NCBI RefSeq assembly: GCF_018734325.1 | Contig: NZ_CP073754.1 | Location: forward strand, 1,054,001 to 1,118,000 | Source: Methylomonas paludis | Lineage (GTDB): Bacteria > Pseudomonadota > Gammaproteobacteria > Methylococcales > Methylomonadaceae | DNA length: 64,000 nt | Reading direction: 5' to 3' | Shown here: positions 42,486 through 52,154 of the stretch, piece after piece | How the letters are laid out: each line of letters begins with the position of its first letter | Numbering within the stretch: the first letter of the stretch is position 1 | Position numbers and translations under genes: made by a program | The notes under the pieces: model-generated | Told to the model about the DNA's origin: nothing | Databases searched by the model: none | The model's input: only the letters and a program-made list of their open reading frames with translations

Positions 42486-44396
42486 TTATTCTGGATTAAC
42501 TGCGGTGACTAAGTCCATAGCTTGTAAGGGATTTCTTTGCAGGCGTTGTTGATATATCTGCGCATACAGCATCACAGAAGCCACATAAATCCGGGTTTCC
42601 CGATAGGGAATGGTTTCTACCCAGATATCGCCAGGCAAAGCCTGAGTGTTAGGTTGCCAGCGTTTTACCCGGTTTGGCCCGGAATTATAGGCGGCAGCGC
42701 TCAATAAATGATTGCCGTGGAACCGCTCCAGTAACTGTTTGTAATAATAGCTGCCATATTTGATATTGAGCAGCGGATTGAACAGGCTGGCATCACCCGC
42801 CCAGTTTTCTTTAAGCTGCTGGGCAATCTGTTGTGCGGTGGTGGGCATCAACTGCATCAAACCTTTGGCGCCCACCGGAGAATCCGCCCATTCATCAAAC
42901 CCGCTTTCCTGGCGGATCAGTCCAAACAGCAGGGCAGGATCCAGTTTTAATTGATTGGCGATATCGGTAATGGCATCGGCATACACCAGCGGAAAGCGTA
43001 TTTGCATGTCATCCCAGGCATTGGCTTTACCCAGGGTAAAAATCGCCATGGCCGGCCAGTGCCAGCGCTCGGCCAGTTTGGCTGCCACCAGCAGCTCATG
43101 ATCACGTAAACCGGCCACTGCGTACCACCACTGGCGTTTAGCCTCCGGTTTTCTGTCCAGGGCCAGCAGCTCAGCCGTCACCTGAAACTCCCGGCCTTGT
43201 TGCAGCAGGTCAATTTCAGCCGCCGGAATGCTGAGCGGTTTATCATTTAAGGCCAGATTTTGACGTAAATGCTTGGCCGCTAATAAGGCATAAAAGCTGC
43301 GATTATTCAGCAATTGCTGGTAAATGGTCTGAGCGGCAGCACTGTCGCCCAGCCCGGCCAAGGCTCTGGCCTGCCAGTATTGCCATTTTTCCTGGCGTCG
43401 TTCCGCCTCGGTCAATGCGGCGATGGCCAGGCTGACTTCCTGCCAGTTTTGCTGGTTCAACGCCGCCCGTACCCGCCATTCGCGGGTGGTGTTATCCTGA
43501 TTGGGCAGTTGCAGCAAGCGCTGATAAGCTTTAGGGTCGCGGTTAAAAGCCAGCTCCAGCGCGATTTGCTTTTCTATGTCAGCGTTCAGGGCATCGGGTA
43601 TGGCATAGCGATGCCGTTCCGCCTCCCAAACTGCCAGGGCAGGGTATAGAGTCTGGTTTAACCAGAGCTTGATGGTGGAGGCAAACAGCAGATCGGCTTG
43701 GGCATAGTTTTGCTTCCAGTCCGCCGCTTCGGCCAGCAAGGCTGGTTGACGATACAATTTTAACCATAACTCGGCCTCGGCTCGTTTCGGCTCGGGCAGC
43801 AAGGCTTGCATCGCGGTTGCCACCGGTAAATTATGCGCTTGCCAGGCGGCCACAAACCGCTGCCAGACCAGATCAGGGGTGAATTCAGCGCTGCTGGTAT
43901 ATTTGGCAAATAAGCTGTTACAACTGTCCGGCACGGTTTTGCCGGATAGCCATAATTGCCGGGCGGTTTGCAGTGCGGCGGGTACTTGTTCGTTAAAATA
44001 CTGGGCCAAGGCAAAATAGCATTGCAATTCGGTATCATCGCCAGGCCGGTAAAACTCCATATACACTACCCATTGCTGATTTTTACCCAATTGCAGCAGC
44101 CAGTTATGGCGTAACAGTTTGGCGTAGCGGCTGCTGTCAAAATCGCTGAGAAACTGCCGCACGGCGGATTCCGCATCCAAATGCTTTTTCAGCCATTGGT
44201 ACTGCAGATAGGGATAGAGCGGATATTCTTTTAAGTCTTGCGCCAGTTTAAAATAGTCGGCATCAGGATTTTCGTTGATGGCGGTTTCGGCCTGCAGAAA
44301 AGCCTGGCGCAGCTCAGACAGCCCTGGTTCTGAGGCTCCGACTACCGCGCTTGTCAGTAATAACATCAATACTATTACTCTAAAGCTTAACCACAT
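42486..44396 (-). CDS. slt: Soluble lytic murein transglycosylase (Slt70-like)
   Basis: A periplasmic transglycosylase of 636 residues with a signal peptide (MWLSFRVIVLMLLLTSAVVGA). It has an alpha-helical superhelix of about 440 residues (the U and L domains of Slt70) and a C-terminal lysozyme-like domain: GLIRQESGFDEWADSPVGAKGLMQLMP, with the catalytic Glu near 497, NIKYGSYYY and AAYNSGPNRVKRW. It cleaves glycan strands to 1,6-anhydromuropeptides. Single gene; its promoter is in the 255 bp shared with the divergent exporter gene. Confidence 0.95.
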   Translation of the reverse strand: MWLSFRVIVLMLLLTSAVVGASEPGLSELRQAFLQAETAINENPDADYFKLAQDLKEYPLYPYLQYQWLKKHLDAESAVRQFLSDFDSSRYAKLLRHNWLLQLGKNQQWVVYMEFYRPGDDTELQCYFALAQYFNEQVPAALQTARQLWLSGKTVPDSCNSLFAKYTSSAEFTPDLVWQRFVAAWQAHNLPVATAMQALLPEPKRAEAELWLKLYRQPALLAEAADWKQNYAQADLLFASTIKLWLNQTLYPALAVWEAERHRYAIPDALNADIEKQIALELAFNRDPKAYQRLLQLPNQDNTTREWRVRAALNQQNWQEVSLAIAALTEAERRQEKWQYWQARALAGLGDSAAAQTIYQQLLNNRSFYALLAAKHLRQNLALNDKPLSIPAAEIDLLQQGREFQVTAELLALDRKPEAKRQWWYAVAGLRDHELLVAAKLAERWHWPAMAIFTLGKANAWDDMQIRFPLVYADAITDIANQLKLDPALLFGLIRQESGFDEWADSPVGAKGLMQLMPTTAQQIAQQLKENWAGDASLFNPLLNIKYGSYYYKQLLERFHGNHLLSAAAYNSGPNRVKRWQPNTQALPGDIWVETIPYRETRIYVASVMLYAQIYQQRLQRNPLQAMDLVTAVNPE

Positions 44397-44651
44397 GCTG
44401 ACCCCGTTACCAAAATCCTGACGCTATCCACTATACAAGCTGTTTTGCTGATAAGCAGACATTTTATCAGTCAGGCCCGGCTATTGCAGGCATTAGACAG
44501 CTTTGCGCAGTACTGTGGTATTAAACAGGCTGTGCAGGCGTCAGGCAACTTTTAAAACAAATCCGGCTCAAAACTGACAATTAATGCAAAATAGTTCCCA
44601 AAAATCCGGATTGCCGACCGTATCAGCAACGCCCATAAGTCCTTATAATCT

Positions 44652-46475
44652 GTGAAATCTAATCTTGCCCCACTTGATCACTTGAAAAAGCCCTTACCAA
44701 ATTCGGCCGAATTTACTTGGCAATATATTTTTAATATAGCCCGGCAGCACAAAAAACAATTGCTGATTGGTCATCTGCTGGCGGTGCTGGCCACCATGCT
44801 CAGTGTGCCGGTGCCGTTGTTGATGCCTTTATTGGTTGATGAAGTGCTGCTCAATCATCCCGGCTTGATGCTGGACACCCTTAATCCACTGGCGCCCCCG
44901 GAGTGGCGGCAACCGGCATTTTATATAGCGGCTATTTTAATCGCCAGTCTGCTATTGCGCTTATTTGCCATGATATTCAACGTCATCCAGACCCGGCAGT
45001 TTTCCTATATCGCCAAGGATGTGATTTTTAATATGCGCAAGGCTTTAGTCGAGCGTCTACAACATATTTCCATGTCCGAATATGAAAGCCTGGGCAGCGG
45101 TACCGTCACCGCCTATCTGGTTACTGATCTGGATACGCTGGATAATTTTATCGGATCCACCATTAATAAATTGCTGGTGGCCTGTCTGACGGTTCTGGGT
45201 ACCGCCTTGATTCTGCTGTGGATGCATTGGCAACTGGGCTTGTTCATTATTTTCCTCAACCCGGTGGTCATCTATTTTACCCGGGTGATAGGGATGAAGA
45301 TTAAACACCTCAAGTCCAATGAAAACAAGGCCTATAGCGTGTTTCAACAGGCCTTGAGCGAAACCCTGGAAGCCATCAACCAGATTCGGGCCAGCAACCG
45401 TGAACAGCATTATTGCCAGCAACTGATCAGCACCGCCTTGCATGTTAAAAACCACTCGGCCTTATTTGTCTGGAAAAGCGATGCCGCCTCCCGGTTGAGT
45501 TTTCTGATTTTTTTGTTTGGCGTCGATATTTTCCGCGCGACAGCCATGCTGATGGTGCTGTATTCCAATCTCACCATCGGCGAAATGCTGGCGGTATTTG
45601 GTTACCTGTGGTTCATGATGGCGCCGGTGCAGGAGATACTGGGTATCCAGCAGGCCTTTTATTCAGCCAAAGGTGCTTTGCGCCGAGTCAACGAATTAAA
45701 CCGCTTACAGCTTGAGCCGGATTATCCGCATCTGGAAAATCCGTTTGCCGGCAAACTCACCGTGGCGGTCAGCGTTAAGGATCTGTATTTCAGTTATAAA
45801 GAAGAGCCGGTGTTAAACGGCATCAATTTAACCATCAAAGCGGGTGAAAAAATTGCCCTGGTGGGTGCCAGCGGCGGTGGTAAATCCACCCTGGCGCAAA
45901 CCATCATTGGTTTATACACGCCCAAACAAGGCATGATTTATTTTGACGGTGTGCCCTTGCCGCGCATCGGTCTGGATGTGGTGCGCGAACATGTCGCCAC
46001 AGTACTGCAGCACCCGGCTTTGTTGAACGATACCATTCGCGCCAACCTCACTTTGGGCCGGGTAATTGCGGATGCTGATTTATGGTATGCTCTGGAAATA
46101 GCCCAGTTAAAGTCGATAGTGGTTGATCTGCCGCAGGGCCTGGATACCGTGGTCGGCAGACAGGGTATGCGTTTATCCGGCGGCCAGCGTCAGCGGCTGG
46201 CGATAGCCCGGATGATAGTCAGCAAGCCTTCGGTGGTGATACTGGACGAAGCCACCTCGGCGCTGGACAGCGAAACCGAATACAAATTACATCAAGCCCT
46301 GAGTCAGTTTTTGCAAGGCCGCACCACCATTATTATTGCCCACCGCCTCAGCGCCGTTAAGCAGGCCGATCACGTTTATGTGTTCGAGCAAGGCAAAATA
46401 TGTGAACAGGGCAAGCATGATGAGCTGATCCAGCAGCAAGGCCTGTATGCCAAACTCTACGGAGACTACCAATAA
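44652..46475 (+). CDS. MsbA-like ABC exporter
   Basis: A half-transporter of 607 residues: six membrane helices (about 35-320) followed by an ATPase. Walker A GASGGGKST (near 405), Q-loop VLQHPAL, signature RLSGGQRQRLA (near 507), Walker B VVILDEATSALD (near 528) and H-loop IIAHRLS are intact. GTG 44652 is the start; the ribosome site is weak. It probably exports a lipid, peptide or drug as a homodimer; the substrate is not evident. It overlaps the PHP gene as TAATG, so both form an operon. Confidence 0.92.
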   Translation: MKSNLAPLDHLKKPLPNSAEFTWQYIFNIARQHKKQLLIGHLLAVLATMLSVPVPLLMPLLVDEVLLNHPGLMLDTLNPLAPPEWRQPAFYIAAILIASLLLRLFAMIFNVIQTRQFSYIAKDVIFNMRKALVERLQHISMSEYESLGSGTVTAYLVTDLDTLDNFIGSTINKLLVACLTVLGTALILLWMHWQLGLFIIFLNPVVIYFTRVIGMKIKHLKSNENKAYSVFQQALSETLEAINQIRASNREQHYCQQLISTALHVKNHSALFVWKSDAASRLSFLIFLFGVDIFRATAMLMVLYSNLTIGEMLAVFGYLWFMMAPVQEILGIQQAFYSAKGALRRVNELNRLQLEPDYPHLENPFAGKLTVAVSVKDLYFSYKEEPVLNGINLTIKAGEKIALVGASGGGKSTLAQTIIGLYTPKQGMIYFDGVPLPRIGLDVVREHVATVLQHPALLNDTIRANLTLGRVIADADLWYALEIAQLKSIVVDLPQGLDTVVGRQGMRLSGGQRQRLAIARMIVSKPSVVILDEATSALDSETEYKLHQALSQFLQGRTTIIIAHRLSAVKQADHVYVFEQGKICEQGKHDELIQQQGLYAKLYGDYQ

Positions 46476-47305
46476 TGACCGAAAAATATGATTTGCACTG
46501 CCACTCCCAGGCTTCCGACGGGGCATTAAGCCCGGCAGAAGTGGTGGCACGTGCACATCAGCAAGGTGTAACGGTATTGGCGCTGACCGATCACGATACT
46601 ACCGCCGGTCTGCTTGAAGCCAGACAGGCGGCTGCCGATCTGGGGGTTACCCTGATCAACGGTATCGAACTGTCAGCCACTTATCTGCATCAATGCCTGC
46701 ATATCGTCGGTTTAAATATCGATCCCGCGCATCCCGTCTTACTGGCCGGTCTGGCTCACCAGCAGCAAATTCGCTCGGCTCGTGCCGAAAAAATTGCTGA
46801 AAAACTGGCCCAAAAAAAAATACCCGGTGCCTATGCAGCGGTGCTGCAGGCCGCCGGCTGCGGTGAAATTACCCGCAGCCATTTTGCCGATTTTTTGGTG
46901 GCCAATCATTATGTCGATAGCCAACAGGATGCGTTTGACAAATATTTAAGCAAAGGCAAGCCGGCTTATGTGCCTACCGTATGGGCCGATCTGACTGACG
47001 TGGTGAGCTGGATAACCCAGGCCGGCGGGGTCGCCGTGCTGGCCCATCCGCTGCGCTATAAACTCAGTGCCAAATGGTTGGGCCGAATGCTGAGTGCTTT
47101 CAAACAAATGGGCGGGCAGGGCATAGAGGTGGTCACCGGCAGGGCCGGGGCCGATGAAATTCGGCTCAGCCGCCAGTACGCGCTTAAACATCAGCTGCAT
47201 GCTTCGTTGGGCTCGGATTTTCATGCGCCGGACAGCCCCTGGCTGGAACTGGGCAGACTGGCCCAATTGCCGGAAGGTGTGACACCGGTGTGGCAGTTGT
47301 TCTAG
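46475..47305 (+). CDS. PHP-domain exonuclease, RNase AM type (YciV)
   Basis: A metal-dependent phosphoesterase of 276 residues. The PHP motifs are DLHCHSQASDGALSP (residues 6-20), LTDHDTTAGL, GIELSA, VLAHPLRY and GSDFHAPDSPW. The length and layout are those of YciV/TrpH, shown in E. coli to be a 5'-3' exoribonuclease (RNase AM) that matures 23S and 5S rRNA. It overlaps the ABC gene by one base. It converges on the PPK2 gene 4 bp away. Confidence 0.93.
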   Translation: MTEKYDLHCHSQASDGALSPAEVVARAHQQGVTVLALTDHDTTAGLLEARQAAADLGVTLINGIELSATYLHQCLHIVGLNIDPAHPVLLAGLAHQQQIRSARAEKIAEKLAQKKIPGAYAAVLQAAGCGEITRSHFADFLVANHYVDSQQDAFDKYLSKGKPAYVPTVWADLTDVVSWITQAGGVAVLAHPLRYKLSAKWLGRMLSAFKQMGGQGIEVVTGRAGADEIRLSRQYALKHQLHASLGSDFHAPDSPWLELGRLAQLPEGVTPVWQLF

Positions 47306-47308
47306 CGC

Positions 47309-48091
47309 TCAGGGCGCAATCATGCCGTTATGCAGATAAGCTTCTTCGTAATTAAACACTATATTGGTGTCCGGTAGTATCAGCGTTTCCTGCTTGCCTT
47401 TATAATCCAGCCGTACCAGCATATCCTTGATAATATTGATGCGGGCCGATAATTTATCGTCGGCGCGGACTATAGTCCAGGGCGCCGCCAAATGATGGGT
47501 ACGGGCTAACATGATATTGCGGGCGGCGCTGTAATCATCCCAATGTTTTTGCGCAGCCTTGTCTATCGGGCTGACTTTCCACTGTTTCAGCGGATCTTTT
47601 TCCCGATCTGCCAGCCGTTTTTGCTGTTCTTTTTGACTGATATCCAGATAATACTTCAGCAGTTTAATGCCGGAGCGCACCAGCAATTGTTCAAAATGGG
47701 CTACAGTCTCAATAAACTCATGATATTCATCATCACTGCAATAGCCCATTACCCGTTCCACCCCGGCGCGGTTGTACCAGCTACGGTTAAACAGCACCAT
47801 TTCTTTGGCGGCAGGCAAATGCGGGGTATAGCGCTGAAAATACCAGGTTTTTACGTCTCGATCTGATGGGATGCCCAGGGCCACCACTCTGGTTTCCCTA
47901 GGGCTTAAGTGCTGGATGATGCGCTTGATAGTACCGTCTTTGCCGCCGGCATCCCGGCCTTCAAAGATAATCAGAATCTTGTCGTCATGTTTAATGATGT
48001 GGTTCTGCAGCTTGACCAGCTCGATCTGTAATTGTCGCAAAATGTGCTTATAGGCCTGTTTTTCCAGCGGATCGGCGGTTCTTTTATTCAT
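47309..48091 (-). CDS. ppk2: Polyphosphate kinase 2
   Basis: A PPK2-family kinase of 260 residues that uses polyphosphate to phosphorylate nucleoside mono- or diphosphates. Walker A is FEGRDAGGKDGTIKR (about 44-58), the lid PRETRVVALGIPSDRDVKTWYFQRY follows, and FNRSWYNRAGVERVMGY holds Walker B-like residues. It is of single-domain length (class I). Monocistronic. Confidence 0.95.
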   Translation of the reverse strand: MNKRTADPLEKQAYKHILRQLQIELVKLQNHIIKHDDKILIIFEGRDAGGKDGTIKRIIQHLSPRETRVVALGIPSDRDVKTWYFQRYTPHLPAAKEMVLFNRSWYNRAGVERVMGYCSDDEYHEFIETVAHFEQLLVRSGIKLLKYYLDISQKEQQKRLADREKDPLKQWKVSPIDKAAQKHWDDYSAARNIMLARTHHLAAPWTIVRADDKLSARINIIKDMLVRLDYKGKQETLILPDTNIVFNYEEAYLHNGMIAP

Positions 48092-48158
48092 ATTGCGGCC
48101 AGTTACAGTAGTTGCTTGTCATGGATCAGCCGGCACATAGATCTTACCTCTGCCCGAT

Positions 48159-49019
48159 TCAGGGCAGCAGATTAACCTGCACATTAACGATCATGCCCGG
48201 CGATATCTTGGTGGGGCCAATAAAGCTGCCGGATACCGGCGGCACTGCTTCCGGGTTGCGGGCCACGGCCACGGCAATATGGCGGTTGCCGGTCAATTCA
48301 CCGACAGTAGGATCATAACCCTGCCAGCCCAGACAGGGCAAATAGACTTCAGCCCAGGCATGCGTGGAAGCATTGCCCGCTTCGGTGGCAGGGGCGTGCA
48401 GATAACCGCTGACGAAACGGCTGGCCAGCCCCATACAACGGCAAGCCTCAATAAACAGGGTGGCATAGTCACGGCAGGAGCCGCTACCCTGTTTTAGGGT
48501 CTGCAACGGCGATTGTACGCCGGGTTCTTCGCGAATCTGATAGCGAAACTGTTCATGAATGACCTGATTCAGCTTGGATTGCAGGCATAGGGATTCCATG
48601 TCTTCGGCATATAAATCAATCGACTTCAACCATTCCTTAATGACGGCTTGATCCCTGTTGAACACCGGTTTCTGAAAGGCGATCAGATCAATGCGTTCGC
48701 TGGCTTCATAGGCAAATGGATGGGGCAGGACATAATCTTCCACACAAAAATCCGGTGGGGCGTCGGCATAATGCTGAATCACCACTTCGCTGGTGATATT
48801 CAGCCGGTTGCAGGGTTGCAGAAAATCGACCACGGCCAGTGAGTTATCAAACACATCACGATACCACTTGATTTTATAAGCCGGGCTGATCTCCAGGCGC
48901 GATGATTCGATGCGCACATCGTGGCCTTCGCGGGGACGCAACAATAGGCGGTGCTGATTGAGTGTCACCGGGCCGGGAAAAAAATACTCGGTGACATGCC
49001 GGATACGTAACCTGTGCAT
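48159..49019 (-). CDS. Transglutaminase-like cysteine peptidase (second of a pair)
   Basis: A protein of 286 residues. ATG 49019 is chosen because it starts the conserved MHRLRIRHVTEYFF and lies 4 bp after the previous stop; the 40 codons upstream overlap that gene. The N-terminal beta domain (LRPREGHDVRIESSRLEISP) is followed by the Cys-His-Asp core: GSGSCRDYATLFIEACRCMG (Cys), STHAWAEVYLP (His) and GYDPTVGE (Asp). It could cleave or ligate peptide amide bonds; the substrate is unknown. Confidence 0.88.
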   Translation of the reverse strand: MHRLRIRHVTEYFFPGPVTLNQHRLLLRPREGHDVRIESSRLEISPAYKIKWYRDVFDNSLAVVDFLQPCNRLNITSEVVIQHYADAPPDFCVEDYVLPHPFAYEASERIDLIAFQKPVFNRDQAVIKEWLKSIDLYAEDMESLCLQSKLNQVIHEQFRYQIREEPGVQSPLQTLKQGSGSCRDYATLFIEACRCMGLASRFVSGYLHAPATEAGNASTHAWAEVYLPCLGWQGYDPTVGELTGNRHIAVAVARNPEAVPPVSGSFIGPTKISPGMIVNVQVNLLP

Positions 49020-49023
49020 GGAC

Positions 49024-49821
49024 TTAAGTAGGCGGATTTTCCAGTAGTTCGACGCTGACGGCCATATAAGTGGGATAAAGGGCGGGGCCAAACTGGGTAA
49101 AAATGGCCACATCAGAGGCATCATGGCCGTAGGCAACAATTACTCTGCCGCCGCGCGGTTCTGCCTGAGTCGGATCAAAGGCGTACCAGCGACCACCCAC
49201 ATAAGCCTCAAACCAGGCATGAAAATCCATAGGCTGCAAACCATACAGATAGCCCACTACCATGCGGGCCGGAATACAAATGGCCCGGCATAAGGCAATA
49301 CCCAAATGGGCCATATCCCGGCACACGCCTTCGCCGGCCAGATTGACTTCCACAGCGGAAAGCTGGAAATGGGGTGAGTAGGGGTTGAAATTAATGTTGG
49401 CGCGTATCCAGTCGTTGAGTGCCGAGACCTGATCATAGCCGGGGGTCAGGCCATAGACGATATCCTGGGCCAGTTCGATAAAGCGGTCGGATTCGCAATA
49501 GCGCGAGGGCAGCAGGTAAGTCAGTACCGAATCCGGCAGCGATTGCACTTCATCAAAGGGGGCGCCGGGCGCAGTATCGATCAGCGGGCTGGTATGAATG
49601 GCGGCGTGGGTCTGGATGGTAAATTCACCGGGCTGGGCGATGAGCCGCTGGCACAGATTGCCGTAATTATCAGTGTATTCAAACACCGGCACATTGGGCC
49701 ACAGAGTATAAGACTCTTTGGCTATCCATTGATTGGCGCCACTGCGTGGACGCAACATCAAAATAAACTGAGTGGGTATTGCCACATCAAAGCTAATATC
49801 ACATTGAGTACGTAACCACAT
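49024..49821 (-). CDS. Transglutaminase-like cysteine peptidase (first of a pair)
   Basis: A protein of 265 residues related to its downstream neighbour. Core: [20 protein letters not shown] (Cys), [13 protein letters not shown] (His) and [14 protein letters not shown] (Asp). The opening ([24 protein letters not shown]) is a beta domain. No signal peptide is visible in either gene of the pair. Both are close homologues in tandem, so they probably act on the same or paired substrates. Confidence 0.9.
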   Translation of the reverse strand: MWLRTQCDISFDVAIPTQFILMLRPRSGANQWIAKESYTLWPNVPVFEYTDNYGNLCQRLIAQPGEFTIQTHAAIHTSPLIDTAPGAPFDEVQSLPDSVLTYLLPSRYCESDRFIELAQDIVYGLTPGYDQVSALNDWIRANINFNPYSPHFQLSAVEVNLAGEGVCRDMAHLGIALCRAICIPARMVVGYLYGLQPMDFHAWFEAYVGGRWYAFDPTQAEPRGGRVIVAYGHDASDVAIFTQFGPALYPTYMAVSVELLENPPT

Positions 49822-50295
49822 GGTTTATATCCTGGTTTGGCTGATAGGCATACTGGCGGCTGACCCGGAGCTGGGTAGGGCCAGGCCGGCATAAAATTCG
49901 TTGACCAAGGTTAGCTGCAATAATTTAAGGACTATCGCGCTACCGCAGCCGGATTGATCAGCTGTCAAAAAATCACTGAATAATTAAAAATTAACATGAA
50001 ATTTAAGCAAAACGTCCGATATTTTCTGCAGTCATTATACGTTCTTATTGGACCAATGGCAGAATTTTATCCGGCATGGGCTGCTAGACTCAGTAAAACC
50101 CCTGGTAGGCCGATTTTAGTCGGTCTAACGGCTTTATTTTGAGTTTTGAGATTGTGTATTACCATATTAGATAATCATTTCGGTTTATAGTGTTTTCATT
50201 CGCAATATCTGTTCATTATTATCATTAGCCAAACTAGCGCTCAGAGCAGCAGGTTCTGGCGATGCATTAACTTATCAGAAAAATCAGGAGGCTAT
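49822..50295. other. Intergenic region upstream of the sulfur genes
   Basis: 474 bp without a gene. It must hold the promoter for the oscA-like gene and the divergent transglutaminase pair. It ends with the strong ribosome site AGGAGG at about 50287-50292. A CysB or sulfur-starvation site is expected but I could not pick one. Confidence 0.5.
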
Positions 50296-50481
50296 ATGGC
50301 AGTTACAGTCAATAGCAATACGTTAAAAAATGACGATATTAAGGAAGTTGCTTTATATGTGGCTACGCTCATTCAGGATATCCGCTTCGGTTCCGTGGAA
50401 GTGGTGGTGCATGATGGCCGGGTAGTGCAAATTGATAAACGTGAACGGTTTCGTTTGAATGATCAAAAAAACAGTGCATGA
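50296..50481 (+). CDS. oscA: OscA/YezD-like DUF2292 small protein
   Basis: A protein of 61 residues. The core is YVATLIQDIRFGSVEVVVHDGRVVQIDKRERFRL, the DUF2292/YezD pattern. In Pseudomonas oscA, of this family, sits directly upstream of sbp and is needed for growth on organosulfur under sulfur starvation and chromate stress. Here the sulfate-binding protein gene is 143 bp downstream, the same arrangement. Strong AGGAGG site before ATG 50296. The biochemical role is unknown. Confidence 0.85.
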   Translation: MAVTVNSNTLKNDDIKEVALYVATLIQDIRFGSVEVVVHDGRVVQIDKRERFRLNDQKNSA

Positions 50482-50623
50482 TGGACAATCAATGCGGGTG
50501 AGTTGGGTCTCGGTTTGGCAAAAGCGCCGCACAGAAGTTGGTAGCAGTTGGTTAGTTAGTCTAGAATAATCCGGTTAAGGCCGCATAGGCCGCATTTTTA
50601 TACTTCTTAATATAGAGTCAAAT

Positions 50624-51628
50624 ATGAAAAACAAACGCTTGAATTTTGTCTGGGCCATTATGTTAGGGCTAGCCCTGGTCGCTAAAGCCCAGGCTGCAGA
50701 TATAAATTTGCTGAATGTGTCTTACGATCCCACCCGTGAGTTATACAAAGAATACAACGAAGTATTTGCCAAATACTGGAAAACCAAAACCGGCGACAAC
50801 CTCACCATCAATCAATCGCATGGCGGCGGCGGTAAACAGGCCAGAGCAGTACTGGACGGTCTGGAAGCCGATGTCGTCACCCTGGCAATTGCCTATGACA
50901 TCGATCAACTGGCCAGCCGGGGTAAATTGCTGCCGGAGAACTGGCAGACTTTATTACCCAATAACAGCTCGCCTTATAACTCCACGATCGTATTTGTGGT
51001 GCGTAAAGGCAATCCGCAAAAAATCAAAGACTGGAATGATTTGATTAAACCCGGCGTCGGCATCGTCACCCCTAACCCTAAAACTTCAGGCGGTGCGCGC
51101 TGGAATTATATGGCCGCCTGGGCTTATGCATTAAAAACCAATAATAACAGCGAAGATGCCGCCAAGGATTTTCTCAACAAACTGTTTAAAAACACCTCGG
51201 TACTGGATACCGGTGCGCGTGGCTCAACCACCAGCTTTGCCGAACGCGGTATCGGTGATGTGCTGATTACCTGGGAAAACGAAGCCTATCTGGTGTTAAA
51301 AGAATTCGGCGCCGACAAATACGAAGTGGTCACCCCCAGCTTCAGCATCCTGGCCGAGCCGCCAGTGGCTGTGGTTGAAACCGTGGCCGCTAAACATGGT
51401 AATACCCTGCTGGCTAATGAGTATCTAAAATATTTGTACAGCAAAGAAGGCCAGGACATTATTGCCAAAAACTTTTACCGCCCCATCGACAAAGAAGTGG
51501 CGGCAAAATATGCCAAGCAGTTCCCGGCGCTGGAATTGATTACCATCGCTCAACTGGGTGGTTGGACAGCCGCTCAGGCCAAGCACTTTGGCGATGACGG
51601 CGTATTTGACACCATTTACGGCAGATAA
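50624..51628 (+). CDS. sbp: Sulfate-binding periplasmic protein
   Basis: A binding protein of 334 residues with signal peptide MKNKRLNF...KAQA. Family motifs: [62 protein letters not shown] and [27 protein letters not shown]. It binds sulfate or thiosulfate for CysTWA-type import. No permease or ATPase genes lie next to it, so it must use a transporter encoded elsewhere. A hairpin at 51652-51679 follows. Confidence 0.95.
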   Translation: MKNKRLNFVWAIMLGLALVAKAQAADINLLNVSYDPTRELYKEYNEVFAKYWKTKTGDNLTINQSHGGGGKQARAVLDGLEADVVTLAIAYDIDQLASRGKLLPENWQTLLPNNSSPYNSTIVFVVRKGNPQKIKDWNDLIKPGVGIVTPNPKTSGGARWNYMAAWAYALKTNNNSEDAAKDFLNKLFKNTSVLDTGARGSTTSFAERGIGDVLITWENEAYLVLKEFGADKYEVVTPSFSILAEPPVAVVETVAAKHGNTLLANEYLKYLYSKEGQDIIAKNFYRPIDKEVAAKYAKQFPALELITIAQLGGWTAAQAKHFGDDGVFDTIYGR

Positions 51629-51651
51629 GCCGGTCTGGTTTTAAGGTCAGG

Positions 51652-51679
51652 GCTTGCGGCGGCAGGGGTTGCCGCAAGT
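51652..51679 (+). terminator. Hairpin after sbp
   Basis: CTTGCGGC (51653-51660) pairs with GCCGCAAG (51671-51678) 24 bp after the sbp stop. No clear T-run follows. Confidence 0.5.
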
Positions 51680-51769
51680 CCAGATGCGGACTTGGGCAAC
51701 TGCCTGGTTGGTATTGGTTCAGTTTGAATTTTAGCAAGCTGAACTTTTTCTGCCGCTATGCTATCTTAT

Positions 51770-52154
51770 CGGCATGAACAAAAAACAAACCCAAGAAAAG
51801 ATTTTACCCAATGTGCTTTTGATGTGTTTCAGCAGGTCATAGGCGAAGCTGAGCCAGAAGAAGATCTAACCGCAAAAAAGCCGATAGTGTAGTGGTCTAA
51901 TCCCGTAGCGCTTTTTCATTGATTACATATCCTTGCTCAATGAATGTTCGTAGTACCTGATTTGCCCATTTCGGGAATTGAGAAAAAACATGTTGAAGGC
52001 TATCCGCAGTATGATTTAATTTCAACGAGCTATGTTGAGCGTCAAAACTTAACCATGCGTATGCACATGCATCGCTTTACACGACTGACAAACGCTTTCA
52101 GCAAAAAAGTTGAAAACCACATGCATGCATAAGCCTGTACTTTATATTACAACT
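51770..52154 (+). pseudogene. Transposase relic, left part (interrupted by IS4-type element)
   Basis: From about 51967 a frame reads [23 protein letters not shown] and [20 protein letters not shown], then ENHMHA, a stop and shifted bases up to the insertion at 52155. The sequence is typical of the C-terminal part of an IS1-like DDE transposase, and the continuation is found at 53414-53561. The upstream 51770-51960 is degraded. Several stops and frameshifts show it was dead before the insertion. Confidence 0.7.
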
